Shown: positions 27,598 to 35,665 of the stretch, in pieces | Numbering within the stretch: the stretch's first letter is position 1 | Layout: the number at the start of each line of letters is the position of its first letter | NCBI GenBank assembly: GCA_017618275.1 | Contig: JAFZUS010000067.1 | Coordinates: 1-64,000, forward strand | Direction of reading: 5' to 3' | Length of the DNA: 64,000 nt | Source: Prevotella sp. | GTDB lineage: Bacteria; Bacteroidota; Bacteroidia; Bacteroidales; Bacteroidaceae | Position numbers and translations under genes: made by a program | The notes under the pieces: model-generated | Seen by the model: only the letters and a program-made list of their open reading frames with translations | The model's database searches: none | What the model was told of the DNA's origin: nothing

Positions 27598-28491
27598 TTA
27601 AATTTCAATTGTGTTATCTGAAAGCCAAGAGGTTTCTACGCTGAACGATGCAGAACCTGGGGCTGAGGTATAGAGAGAACCTTTCAGGATGGTCCTCTGG
27701 TTGCGTCTGAGCGGCACATTGTTGACCACCTTATGTGAGAGGACATTTTCGTCTTCATCGAGGACGTCAACGGTGACATCCATTGTCTGTTGGTCGCTAT
27801 TGAGGAAGATATAACTGGCTGTCGACGACGTACTCCCGACAGCACTTTGGATATCCACCACATTGCTGAAGCCCGTGTTGGTGGTGGAGAATCCCGTCAT
27901 AGGATTCAGGCCCTGACCACCAGCAGAGAAGGTGACACTAATTTGGGCGGCATTGGCTGTACGCCCATCGGTAGAGACAACGCCCAACATGGCTATCACA
28001 CGACTCAGTGTTGCGTTAAGTGCAAGAGCATCGGTATTAGTCACATTCACTGTTTCGGTGTAGACGAATGTCTCACGCACGCGCTCGCCAGTAGGAAAGG
28101 TGGCAGAGGTTTTACTATTGAGTGTCATAGCACTCGTGCTGCCGTAGCCAAGGACAACCATCGTGTAACTGCCCATAGGCAAAGAACAGGCAAACTCACC
28201 GAATGTAGTGTAAGTGCTCTGGTCAGCCCGGAGTTGCGTGGTTTTGTAGACCTCCGTGTCCCCAGAATAGAAAGCAAGGGAAATCGCTTTGACACCATTG
28301 TAGTCGGCTACAGAACTCGTCGCTCTGGTAGTACCACCAGACAAGTCTTCCATTGTCATGGAGAAATCACTAACCTGCACTGTCACCGGTGCCAGTTTCT
28401 TTACTACCTGTTCATTTAACTCGTTGTCGTTGCTGCAACTTGAACTTGCAGCGAGCAGGATTACACCTACAATTAAAGCTGAATGTTTCAT
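27598..28491 (-). CDS. FimB/Mfa2-like fimbria-associated lipoprotein
   Basis: A 297-residue exported lipoprotein: signal and lipobox MKHSALIVGVILLAASSSC. It has beta-strand blocks VKAISLAFYSGDTEVYKTTQ, GSYTMVVLGYGSTS and ALNATLSRVIAMLGVVSTDG, where the last corresponds to the LERIVALCRF block of the downstream paralogue. The C-terminal half repeats the strand/turn pattern DVTVDVLDEDENVLSH and NNVPLRRNQRTILKGSLY. The pair resembles FimB/Mfa2 accessory proteins, which sit on the outer membrane at the base of type V fimbriae. It is first in the two-gene unit and has a well-formed promoter. Confidence 0.62.
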   Translation of the reverse strand: MKHSALIVGVILLAASSSCSNDNELNEQVVKKLAPVTVQVSDFSMTMEDLSGGTTRATSSVADYNGVKAISLAFYSGDTEVYKTTQLRADQSTYTTFGEFACSLPMGSYTMVVLGYGSTSAMTLNSKTSATFPTGERVRETFVYTETVNVTNTDALALNATLSRVIAMLGVVSTDGRTANAAQISVTFSAGGQGLNPMTGFSTTNTGFSNVVDIQSAVGSTSSTASYIFLNSDQQTMDVTVDVLDEDENVLSHKVVNNVPLRRNQRTILKGSLYTSAPGSASFSVETSWLSDNTIEI

Positions 28492-28532
28492 TTAGCATTA
28501 AATTTAAAATTAGACAATAAAATTATCGATTG

Positions 28533-28565
28533 CAAATATATACATTTGTCCCGAAACATTGCAAA
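28533..28565 (-). promoter_or_regulatory. Promoter of the FimB/Mfa2-like pair
   Basis: On the minus strand a TTTG -33 element (28565-28562) and a TATATTTG -7 element (28540-28533) are 21 nt apart, a full consensus match. The transcript would begin near 28527, about 36 nt before ATG 28491. Confidence 0.8.
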
Positions 28566-28594
28566 ATTCTACAACACTTTTGTGTTTTTTTAAC

Positions 28595-28637
28595 AAAAAA
28601 AAGAGTTTCCCGAGGCACCCCCCGAAAAACTCTTTTT
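28595..28637 (-). terminator. Terminator of the polymer locus after ugd
   Basis: Arms AAAAAGAGTTT (28598-28608) and AAACTCTTTTT (28627-28637) form an 11-bp stem around a C/G-rich loop. On the minus strand the stem runs into eight T residues. It lies 30 nt past the ugd stop and closes the long minus-strand locus. Confidence 0.8.
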
Positions 28638-28666
28638 CCCTTTCTTTCTTATAGAAAGAACGATAA

Positions 28667-29980
28667 TTACTTCTCGCCTATACGAGAATAAATGAATCCC
28701 AGAGATTCAAGTTCAGCACGGTCATAAATGTTACGGCCGTCGATGACAACATTTCCTGTCATCACTTTCTTAATGACATTCCATGAAGGCATACGGAACT
28801 GTCTCCATTCCGTCATGAGTGCGAACACATCCGCCCCATCCGATGCATCATATATGTTCTTGCAGTATGTGACCACATCCCCGATGCGACGCTTGCACTC
28901 CTCCATAGCGATGGGATCAAAGACACGTATCTTCGCACCATCGGCAAGGAGTTTTTCAATGACGACTAAAGCCGGAGCCTCACGCATATCATCGGTCTCA
29001 GGCTTAAAGGCCAGGCCCAGGATGGCAATGGTCTTACCCTTGACATCACCCACGGCCTTGATAATCTTGTCGTAGACGATAGATTTCTGTCTCTCGTTGA
29101 CGCGCTCCACAGCCTCAATCACTTCCATGTGGTAGCCATTATCGATACCAGTGTGCATCAAGGCCTTCACATCTTTGGGGAAGCAGGAACCGCCATAGCC
29201 ACAACCGGCATAGAGGAATTTCTTTCCGATACGCGTATCAGTACCAATACCACGACGTACGTTGTCCACATTTGCCCCTACGCGCTCGCACAGGTTCGCA
29301 ATATCGTTCATAAACGAGATACGGGTGGCCAACATGGCATTAGCAGCATATTTCGTCATCTCCGCTGAAGGGATGTCCATAAAGATAACACGGAAGTTCT
29401 GTAGCATCAAGGGACGATAAAGCCTGGTCATCACCTCCTCAGCCTTTTCGGACTCGGTACCCACGACAACACGATCAGGCGACATGAAGTCCTTGATGGC
29501 AGCACCTTCCTTCAGGAACTCAGGATTTGAGGCAACATCGAACGGGATGTCTACCCCACGCTTGTCCAACTCCTCCTGAATGGCAGCCTTCACTTTTTTG
29601 GCCGTTCCAACGGGAACAGTCGACTTCGTAACCAAAATAGTGTATTTGTTGATGTTCTGTCCGAACTGATGGGCGACGGCCAACACATATTTCAAGTCAG
29701 CAGAGCCATCCTCGTCAGGAGGGGTACCAACGGCAGAAAACACCACCTCAACATCATCCAGAACCTCTGTGAGATCGGTCGTAAACTGCAGGCGCTCACA
29801 TTCGACATTACTCTTGACCATTTCCTCCAGACCTGGCTCATAGATGGGCATGATGCCATTCTTCAATTTCTCTATTTTCTGTGCGTCCACATCGACACAG
29901 GCCACATGTGCTCCCATCTCTGCGAAGCACGTTCCACTCACCAGGCCCACATAACCTGTTCCAACAATTGCTATATTCAT
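28667..29980 (-). CDS. ugd: UDP-glucose 6-dehydrogenase
   Basis: Oxidises UDP-glucose to UDP-glucuronate with two NAD. The 437 residues show the NAD site MNIAIVGTGYVGLVSGTCFA, the central block VTKSTVPVGTAKKV, SNPEFLKEGAAIKDFMSPDR, the catalytic Cys in GCGYGGSCFPKDVKAL near residue 262, and AILGLAFKPETDDMREAPA in the C-terminal domain. It is the last gene of the polymer locus, 22 nt after the DegT aminotransferase, and is followed by a terminator. Its product feeds the UDP-glucuronate 4-epimerase at 23665. Confidence 0.95.
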   Translation of the reverse strand: MNIAIVGTGYVGLVSGTCFAEMGAHVACVDVDAQKIEKLKNGIMPIYEPGLEEMVKSNVECERLQFTTDLTEVLDDVEVVFSAVGTPPDEDGSADLKYVLAVAHQFGQNINKYTILVTKSTVPVGTAKKVKAAIQEELDKRGVDIPFDVASNPEFLKEGAAIKDFMSPDRVVVGTESEKAEEVMTRLYRPLMLQNFRVIFMDIPSAEMTKYAANAMLATRISFMNDIANLCERVGANVDNVRRGIGTDTRIGKKFLYAGCGYGGSCFPKDVKALMHTGIDNGYHMEVIEAVERVNERQKSIVYDKIIKAVGDVKGKTIAILGLAFKPETDDMREAPALVVIEKLLADGAKIRVFDPIAMEECKRRIGDVVTYCKNIYDASDGADVFALMTEWRQFRMPSWNVIKKVMTGNVVIDGRNIYDRAELESLGFIYSRIGEK

Positions 29981-30002
29981 AATGTAATCCTATTAATATC
30001 TA

Positions 30003-31250
30003 TTATATGATGGCTGCCTTAATATTTTCAACGATATACTTAACATCTTCATCACTCACACACGGCCCGGCAGGCAGGCACAAACTTTTCCTAAATATGG
30101 CCTCACTCACTCCATTGACATACGCTGGAGCATCCTTATAAACTGGCTGCTTGTGCATCGGTTTCCAAACAGGTCGAGCCTCGATTTCAGCTTTATTCAG
30201 AAATACTCGCAGTGCTTCTACGTTGTCATTCGGCTGACAGTCTGTTGTAGCCGAAGAAGCCACATGTATCACACCAGCCGCACCACCAACGGCACTGGTT
30301 ACTATGGTCTTATAAGCATCCTCCTGACCTTTGATTCTAACGTTCTCATCAATGAGAATAGTGCATAACCAATAGTTAGAGTCATACTCTCCCGTTGCTG
30401 GCTGACTATGTACATGTATGCCTGGGACATCAGCCAACAATTCTTCATAAAGAGCCTGTACATGCTTATGATGCGCAAGATGATCATTCACGATAGTCAT
30501 CTGCCCACGCCCAATGCCGGCACAGATATTACTCATACGATAATTATACCCTATCTTCTCGTGCTGGTAGTAAGGATAACTCTCACGATACTGTGTAGCG
30601 TACATCATAATCTCGCGCCATTCAGCATCATTGGCAGTAATCAGTGCACCACCACCAGAGGTCGTAATCATCTTGTTACCATTAAATGAGAGTACCCCAT
30701 ACTTGCCAAATGTACCAAGAATCTGACCATTATATCTGGAACCAAGTCCTTCTGCGGCATCCTCAATCACTGGTATCTCATAGCGATTTGCAATTTCCAT
30801 GATACGGTCAATCTTGTACGGCATACCATACAGAGCCACCGGTACAATCGCCTTGGGCTTCTTGCCAGTCTTGGCAATGCGGTCTTTGATCGCCTCCTCC
30901 AGCAATCCCGGATCCATATTCCATGTATCCTTTTCGGAGTCCACAAACACGGGGGTTGCTCCCAAATAGGTAATTGGGTGTGATGAAGCACAGAACGTAA
31001 AACTTTGCACCACCACCTCGTCTCCAGGGCCAACGCCGCAGGCAATCAGCGACAGATGCACAGCCGCCGTACCAGCGCTCAGTGCCACCACGCGTTTATT
31101 CTGACCGACGAAATTCTCTAAATCCTTCTCAAACTTATCCACATTCGGTCCAAGAGGCGCCACCCAGTTGGTATCAAACGCCTCCTTGATATACTTCTGT
31201 TCCAATCCAGCCTCACTCATGTGAGCCAAGCAAAGATAAATTTTATGCAT
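30003..31250 (-). CDS. DegT/DnrJ/EryC1/StrS nucleotide-sugar aminotransferase
   Basis: A 415-residue PLP enzyme that aminates a keto sugar on a nucleotide carrier. Signs are NKRVVALSAGTAAVHLSLIA, GDEVVVQSFTFCASSHPITY, IEDAAEGLGSRYNG (the aspartate that contacts the pyridine nitrogen), and SFNGNKMITTSGGGALIT with the PLP lysine at about residue 192, followed by YNYRMSNICAGIGRGQM. In the locus it would take the 4-keto product of the CapD-like enzyme and give a UDP-4-amino sugar, like PglE or WbpE. It has a long insert around YKTIVTSAVGGAAGVIHVAS compared with the core family. It lies upstream of ugd and after an apparent gene remnant. Confidence 0.9.
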   Translation of the reverse strand: MHKIYLCLAHMSEAGLEQKYIKEAFDTNWVAPLGPNVDKFEKDLENFVGQNKRVVALSAGTAAVHLSLIACGVGPGDEVVVQSFTFCASSHPITYLGATPVFVDSEKDTWNMDPGLLEEAIKDRIAKTGKKPKAIVPVALYGMPYKIDRIMEIANRYEIPVIEDAAEGLGSRYNGQILGTFGKYGVLSFNGNKMITTSGGGALITANDAEWREIMMYATQYRESYPYYQHEKIGYNYRMSNICAGIGRGQMTIVNDHLAHHKHVQALYEELLADVPGIHVHSQPATGEYDSNYWLCTILIDENVRIKGQEDAYKTIVTSAVGGAAGVIHVASSATTDCQPNDNVEALRVFLNKAEIEARPVWKPMHKQPVYKDAPAYVNGVSEAIFRKSLCLPAGPCVSDEDVKYIVENIKAAII

Positions 31251-31277
31251 ATGATATAATTAAAACGTATAATAATC

Positions 31278-31518
31278 TCATTTGTAAAAAGCAGATACTC
31301 CAAACTGCTTCTCATATTCAGTCAGTTGCAACATATTGGTCTGCCCATGAATAGAAGTCTGCGACTTTTCGAGTCTTTGTTCCTTCTTTACGTACAGATG
31401 CTTGTACTTCACGAGCCCGCAGGAACACATTATCCTCTATAGGCTTTATTTTCTGCAGGATACCTGTTCCAGATTTGTTTATAAGTTGGGCTATATTAAT
31501 ATCGTTCTTTTTCCTTTT
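31278..31518 (-). pseudogene. Possible remnant of a lost protein-coding gene
   Basis: The 346-nt gap 31251-31596 holds no intact gene. On the minus strand an open stretch from 31518 to a TGA at 31318 encodes 66 residues without a start codon, including IEDNVFLRAREVQASVRK and TKTRKVADFYSWADQYV, and then in another frame an 18-residue continuation LTEYEKQFGVSAFYK ending at 31278. The composition looks protein-like and the two pieces join naturally if one base is lost, which suggests the decayed C-terminus of a gene. I do not recognise the family. Confidence 0.35.
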
Positions 31519-31596
31519 TTATTGTTCGGAAATAGTCTTATTTTCAATTCTAACCCTGCATCAAAAATCATAGTTTCTTAAAGATAATCAATTGTT

Positions 31597-32658
31597 TTAT
31601 CCAAAGATTTCTTCACTTTCAAGAATAATCGGCTCTACATCTACGTCACGGAGGAAGATGTATGGTTTTTCATAATGATAATAAGGTGCACGTTCCACCC
31701 GATCCGCATTACCATCTTCCATAATCTTTATGGTATCTTCTATCAGGTCGAAACCAACATGTGCCATTACACCAGCGTATGCCATATGGCGAATATTCAC
31801 TTCGGTCACCTTCAGATTTCCGTTTTTGTCCTCTTTCAAGTCGAAACTTAAAATACCATGGGCTGGTACATTCAACTTCTTCTCTAAATATTTGATGCAA
31901 CGATCACAAAACTCGTTGATACGATCCTCGTTCAAGAAACGGCCAAAAGCAGTGTTTCCTGTTACATGCGATGGAGCCGTATTCGCCATTACATATTCTG
32001 CGCATTCCAATGCGGCACCCTTCACATACTCACCATTATAATAAAGCATCTCGTTGGCCAGATGACGTCCCGTCAAGAACTCACTCACAGTAAATTCAGG
32101 GATATTGCTGTTAATAAACAGCCATGATTTATAACTACTCAGGTCTTCCAACTTAAGTGATCCTAAGCCACCTGTACCTTCTGTTGCTCGGATCCAGCAA
32201 GGGAAACCAATCTCTTTTTCCACATCCTCGTAACGTGGATTCTCCTGTGTCACCTTAATGGTCTTAGGGATAAAGTCTGTACCTTCTAACAAATCAGCCA
32301 TGATGCTCTTGTCCTTCAATGAAACAGAAAGTAACTTAGAGCCCATAAACACAGGACAGGGATAACGACCATTCTTTTCATAGTAATCACCCCACTCCAC
32401 TATTTCACTTTCTGGTTGCACAAAAGCATAGTCTATATGTTTTTCAGCCACCAATTTCTCTATAAACGGGAAATAGGCTTTATCTGTACAGCGAGGACAA
32501 ACATAGTATTCATCTAGCAGTCCCTTCATAAAGAAGCCCACTGCCTTTTTGTTCACATCCATGCCTATCAGATGATAGTCTGGATGATTCTCGCGTATAA
32601 TACCAGTAATTGACCGAGGAGTAAGTCCTCCGATACCAGTTATTAGAATTGTCTTCAT
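31597..32658 (-). CDS. ATP-grasp carboxylate ligase
   Basis: A 353-residue ATP-grasp protein. The N-terminal preATP-grasp domain begins MKTILITGIGGLTPRSITG; the central part has DKSIMADLLEGTDFIPKTI, IGFPCWIRATEGTGGLGS (the nucleotide loop), and VSEFLTGRHLANEMLYYNGE; and the metal site is ILSFDLKEDKNGNLKVTEVN with Asp, Glu and Asn in the expected order. Such enzymes join a carboxylate to an amine or thiol through an acyl phosphate. The start overlaps the sugar transferase stop (ATGA), so the two are translated together. Its substrate is unknown; addition of an amino acid or acyl group to a sugar is a reasonable guess. Confidence 0.8.
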   Translation of the reverse strand: MKTILITGIGGLTPRSITGIIRENHPDYHLIGMDVNKKAVGFFMKGLLDEYYVCPRCTDKAYFPFIEKLVAEKHIDYAFVQPESEIVEWGDYYEKNGRYPCPVFMGSKLLSVSLKDKSIMADLLEGTDFIPKTIKVTQENPRYEDVEKEIGFPCWIRATEGTGGLGSLKLEDLSSYKSWLFINSNIPEFTVSEFLTGRHLANEMLYYNGEYVKGAALECAEYVMANTAPSHVTGNTAFGRFLNEDRINEFCDRCIKYLEKKLNVPAHGILSFDLKEDKNGNLKVTEVNIRHMAYAGVMAHVGFDLIEDTIKIMEDGNADRVERAPYYHYEKPYIFLRDVDVEPIILESEEIFG

Positions 32659-33371
32659 AAATTTTCCACCTTGCTATTGTTTGTATTTTTAAATAATCTA
32701 TAAGGCATTGATTCCTTACGTGCTTCTTCGATTTTGTCATATAGGCCTTGTGCAGCCCATTGTTCCTCCCGATAAATATAAAAACCAGAAACTCCAGTAT
32801 TTTCTACTCCAACATTCTCCCTTTTAAAAACCTTATAAACTGTCAGGAATAATATCTTCATGTCCAATAAGAAGGACATATTCCTTACGTACTCAACATC
32901 ATAGGCTAATTTTTTACCCCAAGTAATAGATGTTCTACCATTCACTTGAGCAAGACCTGTTATGCCTGGGCGGACATCATGCCGATGCTTTTCTTCCTCA
33001 TTATAATAAGGTAGATAACTGGCAGACAATGGCCTTGGACCAACAATTGACATATCACCTTTCAGCACATTAATTAATTGTGGCAGTTCATCAATAGATG
33101 TTGAACGCACAAATCTACCAATTTTAGTCAGTCTTTCTGCATCTGGAAGTAACTTGCCATTTTCATCCTTTTCATCTGTCATAGACTTAAATTTCATAAA
33201 CTTAAAAAGTTTTCCATCCTTTCCTGGTCGTAAAGGAGAAAAGAACACACCAGATCCCTTATTCGCTATATACAGCCATATCATTACAATAGACAACAAA
33301 GGTGATAAAATAACCAAAGCCAAGAAAGAGACGACTATGTCAATAAAACGTTTAAAAAAATGCTTATACAT
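32655..33371 (-). CDS. Initiating sugar-phosphate transferase (PglC-like)
   Basis: A 238-residue monotopic phosphoglycosyl transferase that moves a sugar 1-phosphate from a UDP-sugar to undecaprenyl phosphate, the first step of repeat-unit assembly. It has one hydrophobic segment (FIDIVVSFLALVILSPLLSI), then FMKFKSMTDEKDENGKLLPD, SIDELPQLINVLKGDMSIVG with the catalytic Asp-Glu pair, PRPL and RPGITGLAQVNGRTSITW. The short form without extra membrane helices suits PglC/WecP-like enzymes, which take UDP-bacillosamine or a similar amino sugar. It overlaps the ATP-grasp gene by 4 nt and the aminotransferase by 8 nt. Confidence 0.92.
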   Translation of the reverse strand: MYKHFFKRFIDIVVSFLALVILSPLLSIVMIWLYIANKGSGVFFSPLRPGKDGKLFKFMKFKSMTDEKDENGKLLPDAERLTKIGRFVRSTSIDELPQLINVLKGDMSIVGPRPLSASYLPYYNEEEKHRHDVRPGITGLAQVNGRTSITWGKKLAYDVEYVRNMSFLLDMKILFLTVYKVFKRENVGVENTGVSGFYIYREEQWAAQGLYDKIEEARKESMPYRLFKNTNNSKVENL

Positions 33372-34449
33372 GATTAACTAATTTAACAATTGACGACATG
33401 TCCTCCAGATTATATCGTTGGTCACATATCAACGAGAGAACATGATCATATATATAAGAATTATCTGCATCCATGACTGTTCTGACCTGAGTTGGCATAG
33501 GCCAGTGAACTGGGCAATAGATGTTGTGAGAAGCCAACTCCTTCTGAAGAGTGCCTCGATTATCCTTGACATAGATAGGGAAATAAAGAGGAGTAGCCTT
33601 ATTGTCGTTCAAAGGAATACAGGGTTCTACAACTTTATTGCACAAATTCTGGCGCAGATAAGTAGCATTCTCCCTTCTTCTTCTGATAATCTCGTCAAAG
33701 TCTGTCTTAGCCAAGACTGAGCATGATATATTGCTTATACGATGTGGCGCGTCATCTTGTTGCAGCAAGTCCTTAGCATTCACATAATGCTGCCTAAACT
33801 CCTGTTTGTCAGCAGGATTATGTGTCTGGAAGTATCGTTCTTTGCCTTCTGAAGCCTTAACAAACTCTACAACAATCTTATCCGATTCGCCATATTGTGG
33901 TATTTGGCCTAAAACATGTTTATTGCTCATCAAAGCCCCACCATCTGGCAACTGAAGCCACTTGCGCAGCGATACTACTGAATAGTCGGCTTCTGTAGTA
34001 TTAAAATCTGATAGCCACGAGTGCGTGATATCTTCAACAACGATGATATTCTTATCCTGTAGATCATGATAATAAGGTCTAACTGAGGCGAGCGTATCAA
34101 AGCCATAGTACGACTGGAAATAGATAGAATCAGGGTGTTCCCTTTCTATCAAGTCCATCAACCCATCAATATCTACTTCCAATTGTTTGTTGATTGGATA
34201 ATATATACATTCAATGCCAAGACTCTCTATAGGATTAATCACAGAACTGCATGTATATATAGGCAGCAAAACCCGCTTTACCTGCGGCAGTTGTTGAAAC
34301 AACAGTTTGATTGCTCCACGTCCTGAAGAAGTCAATACACAATATTTCCACTTATCCAAACCATAGACACTTCCCTTTAATGGAATCAGATCTCTGGTTT
34401 CCTCACTTGTCAGCCAAAAGTTGCTTCCAATTTCTAATTTTCTACTCAT
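33364..34449 (-). CDS. DegT-like PLP-dependent aminotransferase, divergent
   Basis: A 361-residue fold-type I PLP enzyme related to DegT/EryC1 proteins but divergent. Recognisable parts are KYCVLTSSGRGAIKLLFQQL, VLLPIYTCSSVINPIES, VEDITHSWLSDF (with the Asp for the cofactor) and SLRKWLQLPDGGALMSN, where the Lys at about residue 163 should bind PLP. It is short and lacks part of the usual C-terminal domain. It lies between an ATP-grasp gene (4-nt overlap) and the initiating transferase (8-nt overlap), so the four genes 31597-35660 form a tight unit. An amino-acid or sugar substrate is possible; I cannot choose. Confidence 0.75.
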   Translation of the reverse strand: MSRKLEIGSNFWLTSEETRDLIPLKGSVYGLDKWKYCVLTSSGRGAIKLLFQQLPQVKRVLLPIYTCSSVINPIESLGIECIYYPINKQLEVDIDGLMDLIEREHPDSIYFQSYYGFDTLASVRPYYHDLQDKNIIVVEDITHSWLSDFNTTEADYSVVSLRKWLQLPDGGALMSNKHVLGQIPQYGESDKIVVEFVKASEGKERYFQTHNPADKQEFRQHYVNAKDLLQQDDAPHRISNISCSVLAKTDFDEIIRRRRENATYLRQNLCNKVVEPCIPLNDNKATPLYFPIYVKDNRGTLQKELASHNIYCPVHWPMPTQVRTVMDADNSYIYDHVLSLICDQRYNLEDMSSIVKLVNHV

Positions 34450-35660
34450 GATTTCCTAATCACTGGAGTGATGAGTTGCTCAACTATTTCCAGATAATAC
34501 TGCTGAGTATCAGCATCGCCAAAGTCAAATACTAACCGTGCAATAGAATCACCAGCATTCATACCGATAACAACTTCCTCTCCCACATGTCTCACATCAG
34601 TTCTCTCTATTAGATAACGACTAATGCCCTCATCTATATCCAACCTTTCTAAGATGCCGAATTCTCGGCTAAACACCACATACTGAGTGATATAACGTTG
34701 CATAGATTCTTTATTCTTCACAACATCGAAATAACTCATATTACCAACTGCGGTGGTTACAAGAAGTTTGTCAAAATCGATGCCAGAATGCAATTCGATC
34801 AAGTGAGGAATATTGTTTCCTCCCTGACGCGCATTTATTTCTATCACAAATAATTCACCTTTATCCGTGAAATACATCTCCACATTGTATTGTCCATGTA
34901 TAATTCCTGCCTTTTCAAACAACCTTCGGATATGGTCTTTTACAATCAAGAAATCCTCGTTGGATATATGAATAGGAAAAGACTCCATCATGGGCAGCAT
35001 CGGAGCATAGTGACTGCGGTAACAGGTGAAAAAACCATTCCATAAAAGTTCCTTTCCACTGACAAATACATCACCGTCAATCACTTTCAATGAGTTCATC
35101 GTGACATACTCCTCTACAGAAACCTTACCATTGACAGAAAAGTGACGACATTCTTCAAAAGCTTTTTGTAATGATTCAATGTCTTCTCTTCGATCAATAC
35201 GAGTTGTGCCTCTTGTACCACTGCTCTCACAGGGTTTTACGATGACGGGAAAAGCCAGTGCACCGATCCCCTGTCGGAATTCTTCCCATGAATCACACTC
35301 AAAGTTATTAGGAGCATAAATGCCACACTTACGTTGTAATTCTCTAAACCTTGTCTTCGAGGTCAGTTGTTCGATACCATCAACACTATTCCCAGGAAGA
35401 TTGAGCCGTTCTGCCACGTATGCAACAATGGGCATGGCTGCTTCAGAATTGGAGATAACGCCGTCAACATGTTCCTTTTGGGCAATTGCCAAGACTTTCT
35501 CTTCGTTTCTGTAATCCTGTTGATAAAATTGATGGCATGCCATCCGGGCAGCGCATTCTTCTTTATGATTACAAACCACTGTATAGATACCGGCATTCTT
35601 TGCGGCTTCCACCAACCGTAACTGATTAGGACTTCCTCCTAAGACAAGCAGTTTCTTCAT
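34446..35660 (-). CDS. ATP-grasp amino-acid ligase-like protein
   Basis: A 404-residue ATP-grasp enzyme of the carbamoyl-phosphate-synthase/biotin-carboxylase-like group. The N-terminal domain starts MKKLLVLGGSPNQLRLVEAA; the middle has SKTRFRELQRKCGIYAP and FPVIVKPCESSGTRGTTRI (nucleotide loop), VSVEEYVTMNSLKVIDGDVF; and the metal-binding end is VEMYFTDKGELFVIEINARQ with Glu, Glu-x-Asn. It may form an amide or ester between an amino acid or carboxylate and an amine. It overlaps the divergent aminotransferase by 4 nt. It is a different subfamily from the ATP-grasp gene at 31597, so two distinct ligations are likely. Confidence 0.82.
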   Translation of the reverse strand: MKKLLVLGGSPNQLRLVEAAKNAGIYTVVCNHKEECAARMACHQFYQQDYRNEEKVLAIAQKEHVDGVISNSEAAMPIVAYVAERLNLPGNSVDGIEQLTSKTRFRELQRKCGIYAPNNFECDSWEEFRQGIGALAFPVIVKPCESSGTRGTTRIDRREDIESLQKAFEECRHFSVNGKVSVEEYVTMNSLKVIDGDVFVSGKELLWNGFFTCYRSHYAPMLPMMESFPIHISNEDFLIVKDHIRRLFEKAGIIHGQYNVEMYFTDKGELFVIEINARQGGNNIPHLIELHSGIDFDKLLVTTAVGNMSYFDVVKNKESMQRYITQYVVFSREFGILERLDIDEGISRYLIERTDVRHVGEEVVIGMNAGDSIARLVFDFGDADTQQYYLEIVEQLITPVIRKS

Positions 35661-35665
35661 AGAAC

